From Curtobacterium caseinilyticum (GTDB lineage: Bacteria > Actinomycetota > Actinomycetes > Actinomycetales > Microbacteriaceae), in contig NZ_JAUCMN010000007.1 in assembly GCF_030363035.1 (NCBI RefSeq), positions 62,001 through 126,000 of the forward strand: DNA of 64,000 nt, given 5' to 3'. The stretch's first letter is position 1; every line of letters begins with the position of its first letter. The notes beneath the pieces were generated by a model. That model had not been told where the DNA came from. It saw nothing but the letters and a program-made list of their open reading frames with translations, and searched no databases. Below are positions 40,980-50,644 of this stretch, piece after piece. The position numbers and the translations under genes were made by a program.

Positions 40980-43900
40980 ATGCAGATCTTCCGCTCCACG
41001 CTCGCCGCCGCTGCGACGGCCCTCGTCGCCATCGGTCTCGTCGCCACGCCCTCGGCCACGGACGCCGTGCACGCCGCAACGGTCGACCGGTCCACCACCC
41101 GGACCGCCGAGCCGACCGCCGCCGACGAGGGCAGGACCACCGTCTCGGTCGCGCCGGCCGACCGCGGGGTCGTCCGGCGTGGTGAGGACCTCGAGCTCAC
41201 CGTCACGGTGACGAACGACACGGACCGCGACGTCCCCGCCGGCACCGCCGAGCTCGACATCTTCCGGTCGGAGAGCACGCGGGACGTCCTGTCCGACTGG
41301 CTCAGCGACACCAGCACGTCCGGTTACCTCGGCGCCCCGATGGACACGGTGGACGTTCCCGAGGTCCCCGCGCACCGATCGGTCACCCAGACCGTGACGA
41401 TCGTCTCCGGCAACGTCGCGCTCGGCGGGTACTCGTCCTTCGGCGCCCGACGCATCGCCGCCGAGTACACCGCGGGGGACACCTTCGCGGTCGCCCGCTC
41501 GGCCATCACCTGGTACCCGGACTTCCAGCAGACCCCGGTCGGCGTCTCGGTCGCGATGCCGATCACCCTGCCGCACACCGTCGACGGGCTCGTCGGGGCG
41601 AACGACCTCGCCTCCGCCACCTCGGTGGACGGCACGCTGACGCAGCAGCTCGACGCGGCGGAGGACCACAACGTCGCCGTCGCCGTCGACCCGCGGATCA
41701 TCGCGTCGATCCGCATCCTCGGCGAGAACGCCCCGTCGTCCGCCACCGCCTGGCTGCAGCGGCTCGAGTCGCTCCGCAACGAGACCTTCGCGCTGCCGTG
41801 GGCCGACGCCGACGTCACCGGGCTGCGGCAGGCCGGTGCCGACGGCATCCCCGGGGTCGTCTCCCTCGACCAGCTCGTGGACGACGACGACTTCCCCGGC
41901 GCGAGCACCCCGACCCCCACCCCGACCGCGCCGAGCGACACCGCGAGTCCCGACGGCGTGGGGACCGACGGCGTGGGGACCGACGCGTCCTCCGCGCCGA
42001 CCGACCCCACGACCCCGACCGCCGGCGCGACCGACGCCTCCGGCACGCAGGACGGCGACCAGGGCAGCACCGGCGACGGCCAGGGGGACCAGACCCCGAT
42101 GCTCCCCACCACCGAGACCCTGCTCGACTTCCCGTACTCGATGGACGGCATCGCCTGGCCCCAGGACGACACCGTCTCCGCCGACGACCTGCCCGCGCTC
42201 GCGAAGGCCGGCACGCAGACCACGATCCTCGCCAGCGGCAACACCTCCGCCGGCCCGGACACCACCATCGCCGCGTCCGAGCGGATCGGCAGCCAGCGCG
42301 TGCTCGTCTCCGACCAGGGCATGTCCACCCTGCTCCGCGACGCAGCCGAGGCCTCCGACCAGCAGGACTGGGACGCCTCGATGGCCGAGCTCACCGCGAC
42401 CCTCGCCACCGCCGCCCGCGCCGGCACCGCCGAGAGTCCCGTGCTCCTCACGCTCGGCCGCGACTGGCCGACGAACTCCGACCGGCTGAGCCGCGCGCTC
42501 GACGCCCTCGAGGACACCCCGTGGGTCTCGCCGTCCGACCTCTCGACCGCGGCGAAGGCGACGGCCGGGTCGCTCACGCTCGCGCCCGCCAGCGACGGCG
42601 AGGACCGGCTCGACCAGCTCCGCCGCCTGGTCGACGGCGAACGCACCCTGACCGGGTTCGCCTCGGCCGTCGACGACCCCACCGCGGTCACCGCCCCCGC
42701 CCGGCTGGCGCTGCTCGCGCTGGCCTCGAACTCCTGGCGGGCGGAACCGCGTGCTCTGACGACGGCCGTCGACGCACAGGTGGCGTCCTGGGCGAACCTC
42801 GTCAGCAAGGTCAGCATCCCGGACTCCAGCTCGTTGACCCTGCTCGGCGACCGGTCGTCGCTCCCCGTCTCGATCCGCAACCGGTCGATCTACCCCGTCA
42901 CGGTGCGTCTGAGCGTGCAGCCCTCGAGCTCCGCGCTGCGGGTCGTCCGCAACGACATCGAGGTGAAGCTCCAGCCGCAGTCGTCGACGCGCGCCACCAT
43001 CCCGGTCCGGTCGGTCGCGAACGGCAAGGTCACGCTGACGATGTCGCTGACGACCCCGACCGGCGTCACGATCTCGCAGCCCTCGACCGTCGAGCTGAAC
43101 GTGCAGGCGCAGTGGGAGACCGTGATCACGGCCATCGCTGCGATCGGCCTCGTCGCCCTGTTCGGCTTCGGCATCTTCCGCAGCGTCCGCAAGCGCATCC
43201 GTCGGCGCAACGGCGAGCTCGACGACGAGGACGACGAGGACCCGAACCGGCCCCTCGCGGTGCAGCCGGACGCCCCCGGCGCGCCTGCCCGGTCGGGAGG
43301 CCCGTCCCACGTCGCGCAGGCGGCTCCCGCCGCCGCGGTGGCCGGCGCCACGACCGTGACGGCTCCTGCACAGCCCGCACCGCAGCCGGTGGGTCCGCGT
43401 CCTGCGGACGCGCCGGTGCGTGACGGAGGCGAGCCGCGCCTCCCCGACGGACCCCGCGACCGCGAGGAACCCGTCACCGAACCCGAGGAGCCGACCATCA
43501 GCACGCAGCAGCAGCCCGCCGTCGACGCGGAGCCCGCGGCCGAGCGGAACCTCGGACGGGCGAGCGCGATGCTCGCGGCGGGCACGATGCTCTCGCGCGT
43601 CCTCGGCTTCGGCAAGACCTTCGTGCTCGCGTACGCGATCGGCCAGGCGAAGTCGCCCGGTGCCGACGCCTTCGCGCTCGCGAACCAGCTGCCGAACAAC
43701 ATCTACGCGCTCATCGCGGGCGGCCTGCTCTCGGCGGTCCTCATCCCGCAGATCGTCCGGTCGATGCAGCAGAGCCGCGACGGCGGTGCCGCGTACGTCA
43801 ACAAGATCGTGACCCTCGGCGCGAGCGTGTTCGTCGTCATCACCATCATCGCGACGGTCCTCGCACCGTTCCTGGTCTTCGTGTACAGCCAGCAGGCCGC

Positions 43901-45170
43901 CGACGACGGCAAGGGCTTCACGCCGGCACAGACCGACCTCGCCGTGGCGTTCGCCTTCTGGTGCCTGCCGCAGATCCTCTTCTACGCGCTGTACTCGCTC
44001 CTGGGTGAGGTCCTCAACGCGAAGCAGTACTTCGGACCGTTCACCTGGGCGCCGCTGATCAACAACGTCATCGCGATCGCCGGACTCGTCGTCTTCATCG
44101 CCCTGTTCGGCGGCCAGGACGTCAACTCGTCGGTCGACGCGTGGACCCTGCCGAAGATCGCGGTCCTCGCCGGCAGCGCGTCGCTCGGGGTGTTCGCGCA
44201 GGCGGCGTTCCTGCCGTTCTTCTGGAAGCGCGCCGGACTCTCGTTCCGTCCGGACTTCCGCTGGCGCGGGGTCGGGCTCAAGGCGACCGGCACCGCGGCC
44301 GGGTGGCTGTTCGCGATGATCCTGGTGACGCAGCTCGCCGGCATCGTGCAGTCGCGCGTCGCGTCCCTCGGTACCGGCGCGGCGGGCAACGCGGTGCTGC
44401 AGAACGCCTGGCTGCTCTTCATGCTGCCGCACTCGATCTTCGCGGTGTCGATCGCGACGGCGTACTTCACCCGGATGACGCACGACGCCGAGCGCGGGGA
44501 CCTGGACGCCGTCCGGCGGAACCTCTCGCTCTCGCTCCGGATCGTCGGGCTGTTCACGGTGTTCGCCTCGGTGGCGCTGATCGTCGTCTCGGTGCCGTTC
44601 GGACGCATGTTCGCGAACACCTTCGACGGAGCGCTGACCATCGGCGCGGTCCTGCTCGCCTACATGCCGGGCCTGGTGCTGTTCAGCATGCTCTTCATCA
44701 TCCAGCGCGTCTTCTGGGCGATGCACGACCACCGCACCCCGTTCCTCATGCAGTGCGTGCAGTCCGTGCTCTTCGTGATCGGCGCCCTGGCCGTCGCCAC
44801 GTTCCCGCAGTCCGTCGTCGGTGTCTCGATCGCCGCGTGCACGACGCTCGCCGGCACCGCGCAGACGATCATCGCGCTCGTCCTGGTGCGCCGTCGCCTG
44901 AACGGCATCGAGGGCCCGGTCGTCACCCGCTCGCACCTGCAGTTCGTCATCGCCGCCCTGGTCGCCGGGGCCGCCGGAGCGGGGGTCGTCCTCGCGCTCG
45001 GTGCCTTCTCGGAGAACGGGTTCGCGATGTCCGACCGCACCGGCGCGTTCATCACCATCGTGCTCGCGGGAGCCGTCATGGCCGTCGTGTACTTCGGCGT
45101 CCTGGTCGTGACCCGGAACGGCGAGATCGCGAACGCCGTCGCCCTGCTGAAGAAGCGCCTCGGCCGCTGA
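40980..45170 (+). CDS. murJ: DUF6049-like ectodomain fused to MurJ lipid II flippase
   Basis: A single uninterrupted frame of 1396 codons has two parts. Residues 1-740 begin with a signal-like segment (MQIFRSTLAAAATALVAIGL), continue as a large secreted Ser/Thr/Asp-rich domain, and end in a TM helix (TVITAIAAIGLVALFGFGIF) followed by a basic-acidic cytosolic linker. That layout matches the DUF6049 proteins encoded before murJ in related actinobacteria. From about residue 865 comes MurJ: RASAMLAAGTMLSRVLGFGK, FALANQLPNNIYALIAGGLL and many more helices. An alternative start is ATG 40923. No stop separates the halves. Confidence 0.8.
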   Translation: MQIFRSTLAAAATALVAIGLVATPSATDAVHAATVDRSTTRTAEPTAADEGRTTVSVAPADRGVVRRGEDLELTVTVTNDTDRDVPAGTAELDIFRSESTRDVLSDWLSDTSTSGYLGAPMDTVDVPEVPAHRSVTQTVTIVSGNVALGGYSSFGARRIAAEYTAGDTFAVARSAITWYPDFQQTPVGVSVAMPITLPHTVDGLVGANDLASATSVDGTLTQQLDAAEDHNVAVAVDPRIIASIRILGENAPSSATAWLQRLESLRNETFALPWADADVTGLRQAGADGIPGVVSLDQLVDDDDFPGASTPTPTPTAPSDTASPDGVGTDGVGTDASSAPTDPTTPTAGATDASGTQDGDQGSTGDGQGDQTPMLPTTETLLDFPYSMDGIAWPQDDTVSADDLPALAKAGTQTTILASGNTSAGPDTTIAASERIGSQRVLVSDQGMSTLLRDAAEASDQQDWDASMAELTATLATAARAGTAESPVLLTLGRDWPTNSDRLSRALDALEDTPWVSPSDLSTAAKATAGSLTLAPASDGEDRLDQLRRLVDGERTLTGFASAVDDPTAVTAPARLALLALASNSWRAEPRALTTAVDAQVASWANLVSKVSIPDSSSLTLLGDRSSLPVSIRNRSIYPVTVRLSVQPSSSALRVVRNDIEVKLQPQSSTRATIPVRSVANGKVTLTMSLTTPTGVTISQPSTVELNVQAQWETVITAIAAIGLVALFGFGIFRSVRKRIRRRNGELDDEDDEDPNRPLAVQPDAPGAPARSGGPSHVAQAAPAAAVAGATTVTAPAQPAPQPVGPRPADAPVRDGGEPRLPDGPRDREEPVTEPEEPTISTQQQPAVDAEPAAERNLGRASAMLAAGTMLSRVLGFGKTFVLAYAIGQAKSPGADAFALANQLPNNIYALIAGGLLSAVLIPQIVRSMQQSRDGGAAYVNKIVTLGASVFVVITIIATVLAPFLVFVYSQQAADDGKGFTPAQTDLAVAFAFWCLPQILFYALYSLLGEVLNAKQYFGPFTWAPLINNVIAIAGLVVFIALFGGQDVNSSVDAWTLPKIAVLAGSASLGVFAQAAFLPFFWKRAGLSFRPDFRWRGVGLKATGTAAGWLFAMILVTQLAGIVQSRVASLGTGAAGNAVLQNAWLLFMLPHSIFAVSIATAYFTRMTHDAERGDLDAVRRNLSLSLRIVGLFTVFASVALIVVSVPFGRMFANTFDGALTIGAVLLAYMPGLVLFSMLFIIQRVFWAMHDHRTPFLMQCVQSVLFVIGALAVATFPQSVVGVSIAACTTLAGTAQTIIALVLVRRRLNGIEGPVVTRSHLQFVIAALVAGAAGAGVVLALGAFSENGFAMSDRTGAFITIVLAGAVMAVVYFGVLVVTRNGEIANAVALLKKRLGR

Positions 45171-45286
45171 CCGACGGCTGCGCCCGGCCCCGTCAGGCAC
45201 GGCCGACTGCGCCGACCGGCTGGGCGGAATGTCCCGCCGGTAGCATGGGTTGACCCGGTCAGCACTCAACGGAAGGGCAGCGAGGC

Positions 45287-46285
45287 ATGCGCCAGCTCAT
45301 CATCATCGGTTCCGGTCCTGCCGGGTTCACCGCCGGCATCTACGCCGCGCGCGCAGAGCTCAAGCCCCTGATCGTCGCGTCCAGCGTCGAGACCGGCGGC
45401 GAGCTCACGAAGACCACCGAGGTCGAGAACTTCCCGGGCTTCCCCGAGGGGATCCAGGGCCCCGACCTCATGATCAAGATGCAGGAGCAGGCGGAGAAGT
45501 TCGGCGCCGAGGTCCTGTACGACGACGCCGTCTCCGTCGACCTGACCGGTGACGTCAAGAAGGTCACCGTCGGCTCGGGCGAGACGTACGAGGCCCTCGC
45601 GGTCATCTACGCGACCGGCTCGGCCTACCGCCACCTCGGGCTCGCCGACGAGGAGCGCCTGTCCGGCCACGGCGTGAGCTGGTGCGCCACGTGCGACGGG
45701 TTCTTCTTCCGCCAGAAGAACATCGCCGTCGTCGGTGGTGGCGACTCCGCGATGGAAGAGGCCACGTTCCTCACCCGGTTCGCGGACAAGGTCACGGTCA
45801 TCCACCGCAAGGACTCGCTGCGTGCGTCGAAGATCATGCAGGACCGCGCGATGAACGACCCGAAGATCGAGTTCGCGTGGAACAAGGAGGTCACGGGCAT
45901 CCAGGGCGACTCGGCAGTGACCGGCGTCACCCTCAAGGACACCGTGACGGGTGAGGAGTCGGAGCTCGCGCTCGACGGCCTGTTCATCGCGATCGGCAAC
46001 GACCCGCGCACGCACCTGATCCACGGCCAGATCGACATCGCGCCCGAGGGCACGATCGCGGTCCAGGGTCGCTCGTCGAAGACCAACCTGCCGGGTGTCT
46101 TCGCCGCGGGTGACGTCATCGACCCGACCTACCGTCAGGCCATCACGGCTGCCGGCTCGGGCACGGTCGCGGCGCTCGACGCGGAGAAGTACCTCGCCGA
46201 GCTGGACGACGCCCTGACCGACCAGGCCGAGGGTGTCACGCCCGAGTCGCCGGCCACGATCGACGTCGAGGCCGCACGGGCCTGA
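45287..46285 (+). CDS. trxB: thioredoxin-disulfide reductase
   Basis: The 332-residue flavoprotein has FAD motif IIIGSGPAGFTAGIYAARAE, the redox pair in SWCATCDGFFF, the NADPH motif VVGGGDSAMEEATFLTRFA and the C-terminal GVFAAGDVIDPTYRQAITAA. It reduces thioredoxin, encoded 63 bases downstream. The C-terminal extension (QAEGVTPESPATIDVEAARA) is short. Confidence 0.98.
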   Translation: MRQLIIIGSGPAGFTAGIYAARAELKPLIVASSVETGGELTKTTEVENFPGFPEGIQGPDLMIKMQEQAEKFGAEVLYDDAVSVDLTGDVKKVTVGSGETYEALAVIYATGSAYRHLGLADEERLSGHGVSWCATCDGFFFRQKNIAVVGGGDSAMEEATFLTRFADKVTVIHRKDSLRASKIMQDRAMNDPKIEFAWNKEVTGIQGDSAVTGVTLKDTVTGEESELALDGLFIAIGNDPRTHLIHGQIDIAPEGTIAVQGRSSKTNLPGVFAAGDVIDPTYRQAITAAGSGTVAALDAEKYLAELDDALTDQAEGVTPESPATIDVEAARA

Positions 46286-46348
46286 CCCTCGACGGAATAC
46301 TGCAGCGACGACGTCGTTACAGCCACTGAACTTCTCGAAGGAGCACAC

Positions 46349-46675
46349 ATGTCCAACGCAAAGGCCGTCACCGACGCCACCTTCTCGGACGAGGTCCTCA
46401 AGTCCGACAAGACCATCCTCGTCGACTTCTGGGCCGAGTGGTGCGGCCCGTGTCGCGCCGTCTCGCCGATCCTCGACCAGATCGCTGCCGAGCACGCCGA
46501 CAAGATCGAGATCGTCAAGCTCAACGTCGACGACAACCCGCAGTCGGCCATGAACTACCAGATCACGTCGATCCCGGCGATGAAGGTGTTCAAGGGCGGC
46601 GAGGTCGTCAAGACCGTCATCGGCGCGAAGCCGAAGCCGGCGCTCGAGGCCGACCTCGCCGAGTTCCTGGCGTAG
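46349..46675 (+). CDS. trxA: thioredoxin
   Basis: The 108-residue protein has the catalytic site DFWAEWCGPCRAVSPILDQI and the cis-Pro loop SIPAMKVFKGGEVVKTVIGA. It is the partner of the reductase upstream and is followed at once by a strong terminator. Confidence 0.98.
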   Translation: MSNAKAVTDATFSDEVLKSDKTILVDFWAEWCGPCRAVSPILDQIAAEHADKIEIVKLNVDDNPQSAMNYQITSIPAMKVFKGGEVVKTVIGAKPKPALEADLAEFLA

Positions 46676-46690
46676 TCAGACCCGTACACC

Positions 46691-46730
46691 GCGAACGGCC
46701 CCGCTCTCCTCGGAGGGCGGGGCCGTTCGC
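46691..46730 (+). terminator. terminator after trxA
   Basis: A perfect 14-bp stem (GCGAACGGCCCCGC and its complement, 46691-46704 and 46717-46730) has a 12-base loop and starts 16 bases after the trxA stop. Confidence 0.9.
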
Positions 46731-46853
46731 CGTTCCGGGGAGCACGCTGCCGACGGGCGGGCCACAGCTTCAGGATCGGCCCCCGCCGCGCACCGCTGTC
46801 CCGGGGACCGATGTCGTAGTGTGGCGGGAATGTCCCACTGAACGGAGCACTCG

Positions 46854-48158
46854 ATGACGAACGGCAACAGCCTCGACCCCTGGTACGACTCCTACGCCCA
46901 GCGCACCGCCGGGCTGAGCGCCTCCGAGGTCCGAGCCCTGTTCGCCGTCGCCTCGCGCCCCGAGGTGGTCTCCCTCGCCGGCGGCATGCCGTACGTCTCG
47001 GCGCTGCCGCGGGAGCTCGTCACGGGTTCGCTCGACCGGGTGATGGCCGAGGACGCCGCGATGGCGCTGCAGTACGGCGGGGGACAGGGTCTGCGGTCCC
47101 TGCGCGAGCACATCGTCGACGTGATGAGCCTCGAGGGCATCCGTGCGAGCGCCGAGGACGTCGTCGTCACCACTGGGTCGCAGCACGCGCTCGACCTCGT
47201 CACACGGCTGTTCATCGATCCGGGTGACGTCGTGCTGGCCGAGTCCCCGTCGTACGTCGGTGCCATCGGCGTCTTCCGCTCGTACCAGGCCGAGACCGTC
47301 CACGTCACGACCGACGAGCACGGGCTGGTGCCCGAGGCCCTGCGCGAAGCCATCACGAACCTCCGCACGCAGGGCAAGCGGATCAAGTTCCTGTACACGA
47401 TCCCGAACTTCCACAACCCCGCTGGCGTCACCATGAGCCGCGAGCGCCGCATCGAGATCCTCGACATCTGCCGTTCGAACGGCATCCTCGTGCTCGAGGA
47501 CAACCCGTACGGGCTGCTCTGGTTCGACGAGCCGGCGCCGCAGGCGATCCGCTCGATCGACGACGAGGGCGTCGTGTACCTCGGCTCGTTCTCGAAGACC
47601 CTCGCACCGGGCTTCCGCGTGGGTTGGGCCCTCGCGCCGCACGCCATCCGCGAGAAGCTCGTCCTCGCCAACGAGTCGGCGGTCCTCGCGCCCAACTCCT
47701 TCGGTCAGTACGTCGTGAACGCCTACCTGGACGCCGCAGACTGGAAGGGGCAGGTCGACACCTTCCGAGGGCTCTACGCGGAGCGCAGGGACGCCATGAT
47801 GGCCGCCCTGGGCGAGTTCCTGCCGGACCTCACGTGGACGAAGCCGAACGGTGGGTTCTTCGTCTGGCTGACGCTGCCCGAGTCGCTCGACTCGAAGGGC
47901 ATGCTCCCGCGCGCCGTGAAGGAGCTCGTCGCCTACACCCCGGGGACGGCCTTCTACGCGGACGGTCGGGGCGGTGGCAACATCCGGCTGTCGTTCTGCT
48001 ACCCGACCTCCGAGCAGATCCGCGTCGGCGTCAAGCGCCTGGCAACCGTCATCAACGACGAGCTGGAGCTCATCGAGACGTTCGGGCACGCCACGCGTCC
48101 GAGCGCCGTCACCGAGACGAACGCCTCGGTCGTTGCGCCGCCGCCGAACGTCTCCTGA
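46854..48158 (+). CDS. PLP-dependent aminotransferase (class I/II, 2-aminoadipate/aromatic type)
   Basis: The 434-residue fold-type I protein has VTTGSQHALDLVTRLFIDPG, IKFLYTIPNFHNPAGVTMS, LVLEDNPYGLLWFD and the Schiff-base Lys in LGSFSKTLAPGFRVGWALAP. It lacks an N-terminal GntR domain, so it is an enzyme and not a MocR regulator. It lies between trxA and ddl, a position conserved in relatives. The substrate is not certain. Confidence 0.9.
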   Translation: MTNGNSLDPWYDSYAQRTAGLSASEVRALFAVASRPEVVSLAGGMPYVSALPRELVTGSLDRVMAEDAAMALQYGGGQGLRSLREHIVDVMSLEGIRASAEDVVVTTGSQHALDLVTRLFIDPGDVVLAESPSYVGAIGVFRSYQAETVHVTTDEHGLVPEALREAITNLRTQGKRIKFLYTIPNFHNPAGVTMSRERRIEILDICRSNGILVLEDNPYGLLWFDEPAPQAIRSIDDEGVVYLGSFSKTLAPGFRVGWALAPHAIREKLVLANESAVLAPNSFGQYVVNAYLDAADWKGQVDTFRGLYAERRDAMMAALGEFLPDLTWTKPNGGFFVWLTLPESLDSKGMLPRAVKELVAYTPGTAFYADGRGGGNIRLSFCYPTSEQIRVGVKRLATVINDELELIETFGHATRPSAVTETNASVVAPPPNVS

Positions 48159-48197
48159 TCAGCACTTTCCGCACCAGCATCCTCGGAGGACCCTCGC

Positions 48198-49160
48198 ATG
48201 GCCGAGCTCACCCGTCGTCACGTCGTCGTCGTCGCGGGAGGGATCTCGCATGAGCGAGACGTCTCCCTCCGCTCCGGCCGTCGGGTCGCCGACTCCCTGA
48301 CCGGTTACGGTTGGCAGGTCGACCTCCGCGACGCGGACGCGTCGCTGCTGCCGGCCCTGCGTGAATCGCGTCCCGACGTGGTGTGGCCGGCACTCCACGG
48401 TGCTTCCGGTGAAGACGGCGCGCTGCGGGGCGTCCTGGAGGCCCTGGACATCCCGTTCGTCGGCTCGCGTTCGACCTCAGCGCGGTTGGCATGGGACAAG
48501 CCCACCGCGTCCGCGCTGGTCGCGCGCGCGGGCGTGCGGACCCCGCGATCGGTCACCCTGTCGCACGACGTCTTCCGCGAGCTCGGTGCAGTCGGGGTCC
48601 TCGATGCCATCGCGGCCGAGCACCCAGTCCCGCTCGCGGTGAAGCCAGCACGTGGCGGGAGTGCGCAGGGCGTCACCCTCGTCGAGGACGCGAACGACCT
48701 GCCGCGCGCGATGGTCACCGCCTACACCTACTGCGACGACGTCGTCGTGGAACAGCTCATCCGCGGCACCGAGGTCGCCGTCGGGATCATCGACACCGGG
48801 GACGGCCCGGTCGCCCTGTCGGCCGTCGAGATCGTGCCGAAGAGCGGCACCTACGGGTTCGAGGCGCGCTACAACGCGGGACAGACGACCTTCTTCACGC
48901 CGGCGCGCCTGTCGGGGGAGCACTCTCGTTCCGCGGCGGAGGCTGCAGTCGCCGCCCACACCGCGCTCGGGCTCCGGCACCTGTCGCGGGTCGACCTCAT
49001 CATCGATTCCGCTGGGACGCCGTGGTTCCTCGAGGCCAACGTCCTCCCCGGGCTGACGGAGACCTCGCTCGTGCCGCAGGCGCTCAGTGCGTCGGGGTTC
49101 GACCTCGGCTGGACGTACGCCGAGCTCGCCGAACAGGCAATACGCGACCACCGTCGCTGA
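48198..49160 (+). CDS. ddl: D-alanine--D-alanine ligase family protein
   Basis: The 320-residue ATP-grasp enzyme has an N-terminal VVVVAGGISHERDVSLRSGR, WPALHGASGEDGALRGVLEA, an ATP-binding VKPARGGSAQGVTLVED and a C-terminal metal and D-Ala site LEANVLPGLTETSLVPQA. It is slightly shorter than canonical Ddl. A short Ddl next to parAB is usual in actinobacteria, and the strain may have a second, full-length ligase elsewhere. Confidence 0.88.
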   Translation: MAELTRRHVVVVAGGISHERDVSLRSGRRVADSLTGYGWQVDLRDADASLLPALRESRPDVVWPALHGASGEDGALRGVLEALDIPFVGSRSTSARLAWDKPTASALVARAGVRTPRSVTLSHDVFRELGAVGVLDAIAAEHPVPLAVKPARGGSAQGVTLVEDANDLPRAMVTAYTYCDDVVVEQLIRGTEVAVGIIDTGDGPVALSAVEIVPKSGTYGFEARYNAGQTTFFTPARLSGEHSRSAAEAAVAAHTALGLRHLSRVDLIIDSAGTPWFLEANVLPGLTETSLVPQALSASGFDLGWTYAELAEQAIRDHRR

Positions 49161-49162
49161 TC

Positions 49163-49849
49163 GTGCAGAAGCGCAGGAGTGTTCCACGTGGAACAGTCCT
49201 CGTCTGTACCGCATTGCTGGCCCCGTTCATCTGGGGTGAGCTCGTCCATGCTGCCGCTGTGGTCGTGGCGGATCGAACCCTGCGAACTCGGCCTTCAACT
49301 CTTTCCGGGCTGCGCACACCGTCCCTTGCGAACGCGGTCGTGGTCGCCCTGGGCTTCGTCAATCCGCAGACGCATCCCAATCCGGTGAACCGATGGCGCG
49401 CACGCATCGCAGTCCGCTCCGCCGCAGCCCTGCGCAGCCAGGGGTACGACGTGACCATCCTGTGCTGCGGGGGAGCAGTGCGGGGTGACACGTCGGAGGC
49501 CCAGCACCTCGCGGTGAGCATCCGTAGGCTCGGTTGGAGCGGACCCCTCCTCCTCGACGTGGCGAGCCGGTCAACGTGGGAGAACATCGCGCTGGCGCTG
49601 CCTGTACTCGAGCGGACCGATCGGCTCGCGATCGCCTCGAACGGACTCCATGCCGCGAAGGCCCGGGAGTACCTGCGACGTCAGGCCCCGATCATCGCGG
49701 ATCGACTCATCCCTGCATCCGAGTACCGGCTCGGGGAGATGGTCCTCGCCAAGCCGCTGTTCGCGGCGGTGGGCGTCCTGAAGCTCCGATCGCTCAGGAC
49801 GACGGCGGGTACTACGGCCAGCGACAGGCGGCCGAAGCGTTCCACGTGA
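49163..49849 (+). CDS. YdcF-like (DUF218) protein overlapping two parS sites
   Basis: The frame from GTG 49163 encodes an N-terminal hydrophobic anchor (GTVLVCTALLAPFIWGELVH). The DUF218 domain follows: ANAVVVALGFVNPQ, CCGGAVRGDTSEAQHLAVS, LLDVASRSTWENIALALPVL and AIASNGLHAAKAREYLRRQ. Family members such as YdcF and SanA are linked to envelope metabolism. The start codon is not certain (GTG with no clear ribosome binding site). One parS site covers codons 6-11 and a second contains the TGA stop. Confidence 0.75.
   Translation: MQKRRSVPRGTVLVCTALLAPFIWGELVHAAAVVVADRTLRTRPSTLSGLRTPSLANAVVVALGFVNPQTHPNPVNRWRARIAVRSAAALRSQGYDVTILCCGGAVRGDTSEAQHLAVSIRRLGWSGPLLLDVASRSTWENIALALPVLERTDRLAIASNGLHAAKAREYLRRQAPIIADRLIPASEYRLGEMVLAKPLFAAVGVLKLRSLRTTAGTTASDRRPKRST
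49180..49195. other. parS centromere site 1
   Basis: TGTTCCACGTGGAACA is a perfect palindrome differing from the consensus TGTTTCACGTGAAACA by a symmetric T-to-C change. It lies inside the YdcF-like gene start and is the expected ParB target. Confidence 0.9.
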
Positions 49850-49853
49850 AACG
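49838..49853. other. parS centromere site 2
   Basis: CGTTCCACGTGAAACG keeps the central TCCACGTGAAAC of parS. It includes the stop codon of the YdcF-like gene. Confidence 0.9.
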
Positions 49854-50188
49854 CTATCGGCCCGCCTGGAGATGACCGAAGACTGTGCGGCCAGTAGGGG
49901 GGCTTTCCTAGGGGCGCTCGCTCCAGGCTGGTACTTGCAAGGGAACAGGTCGTTCGTCTCGGAGAGCGGAGTGGAACGATCGGCTTGCGAGATACGGTCT
50001 GCAGTGCGTGCTCCCCTCGCACGTGGCTCGCTTTGCCGCGCATCGTGCGGAGCACAGTACGGCTACCGTTGCGGCTGATTCGCGCTCTCGTAGGCAGTGA
50101 TCCTGCGCCTCCGTAACCCGGCTGCCCGCTGCTCGGGCGCCCAGCTTCGCGCAGGGCACCGAGCACATTCCGTTGCGGCGTCTTCTCG
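49854..50188. other. gene-poor stretch between parS sites 2 and 3
   Basis: Only shadow-like frames are seen. No homology, promoter or hairpin stands out. Confidence 0.4.
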
Positions 50189-50204
50189 CGTTCCACGTGA
50201 AACG
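50189..50204. other. parS centromere site 3
   Basis: CGTTCCACGTGAAACG is identical to site 2. It lies about 350 bases after that site in an otherwise gene-free stretch. Confidence 0.9.
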
Positions 50205-50644
50205 TCGTGGATCGACCGGCACGGCTCGGATGGAAACGACGGGGGATCCGGGCGTAGAGGGCGGCTGGCCTTCGGCGGGGGAGGAGCTGGTCCGCGGCGC
50301 GGCCACGGGTCCGTCCGCGCCGCGTCACAGGTCGAGCACGTTCGGATCGCGCGCAGAGCACGGGCGGTCCACGCCGCACTGGCGGGAGGTCCACCACCAG
50401 CGATGCCGGCTGCGCCGCTGCAGGAGCACTACCGGCATCCCGGAGTGCAGCGGTTGTAGCCCCGCTGGCCGCACCAGCAGTGCGGCGCTCCGAACGACTC
50501 CAGCGGCTCCAGCAGTGCGAGCGACGCCGGAACTCCAACGGCACCAGTCGCCCCGCCCCCGTTCGACGAGATGCCGTCATCGGAAGCTCCGGCCGTCCCA
50601 GCGTTCCCAACGGGCCCGGCCGCACCAGCGACCAGGGAGACCGG
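50205..50644. other. gene-poor stretch with degenerate relatives of the 54-bp repeat
   Basis: GC-rich sequence with long open frames on both strands. Its right end (about 50570-50644) contains sequences such as GGCCCGGCCGCACCAGCGAC that resemble the 54-bp unit. No convincing gene. Confidence 0.4.

Noticed and set aside
39420-45269. Very long antisense open frame (over 1900 codons) opposite the DUF6049-MurJ gene
   Set aside because: It is a high-GC shadow that overlaps cca only in its true part. Its composition (Asp/Arg/Glu rich with no domain) is that of an antisense frame.
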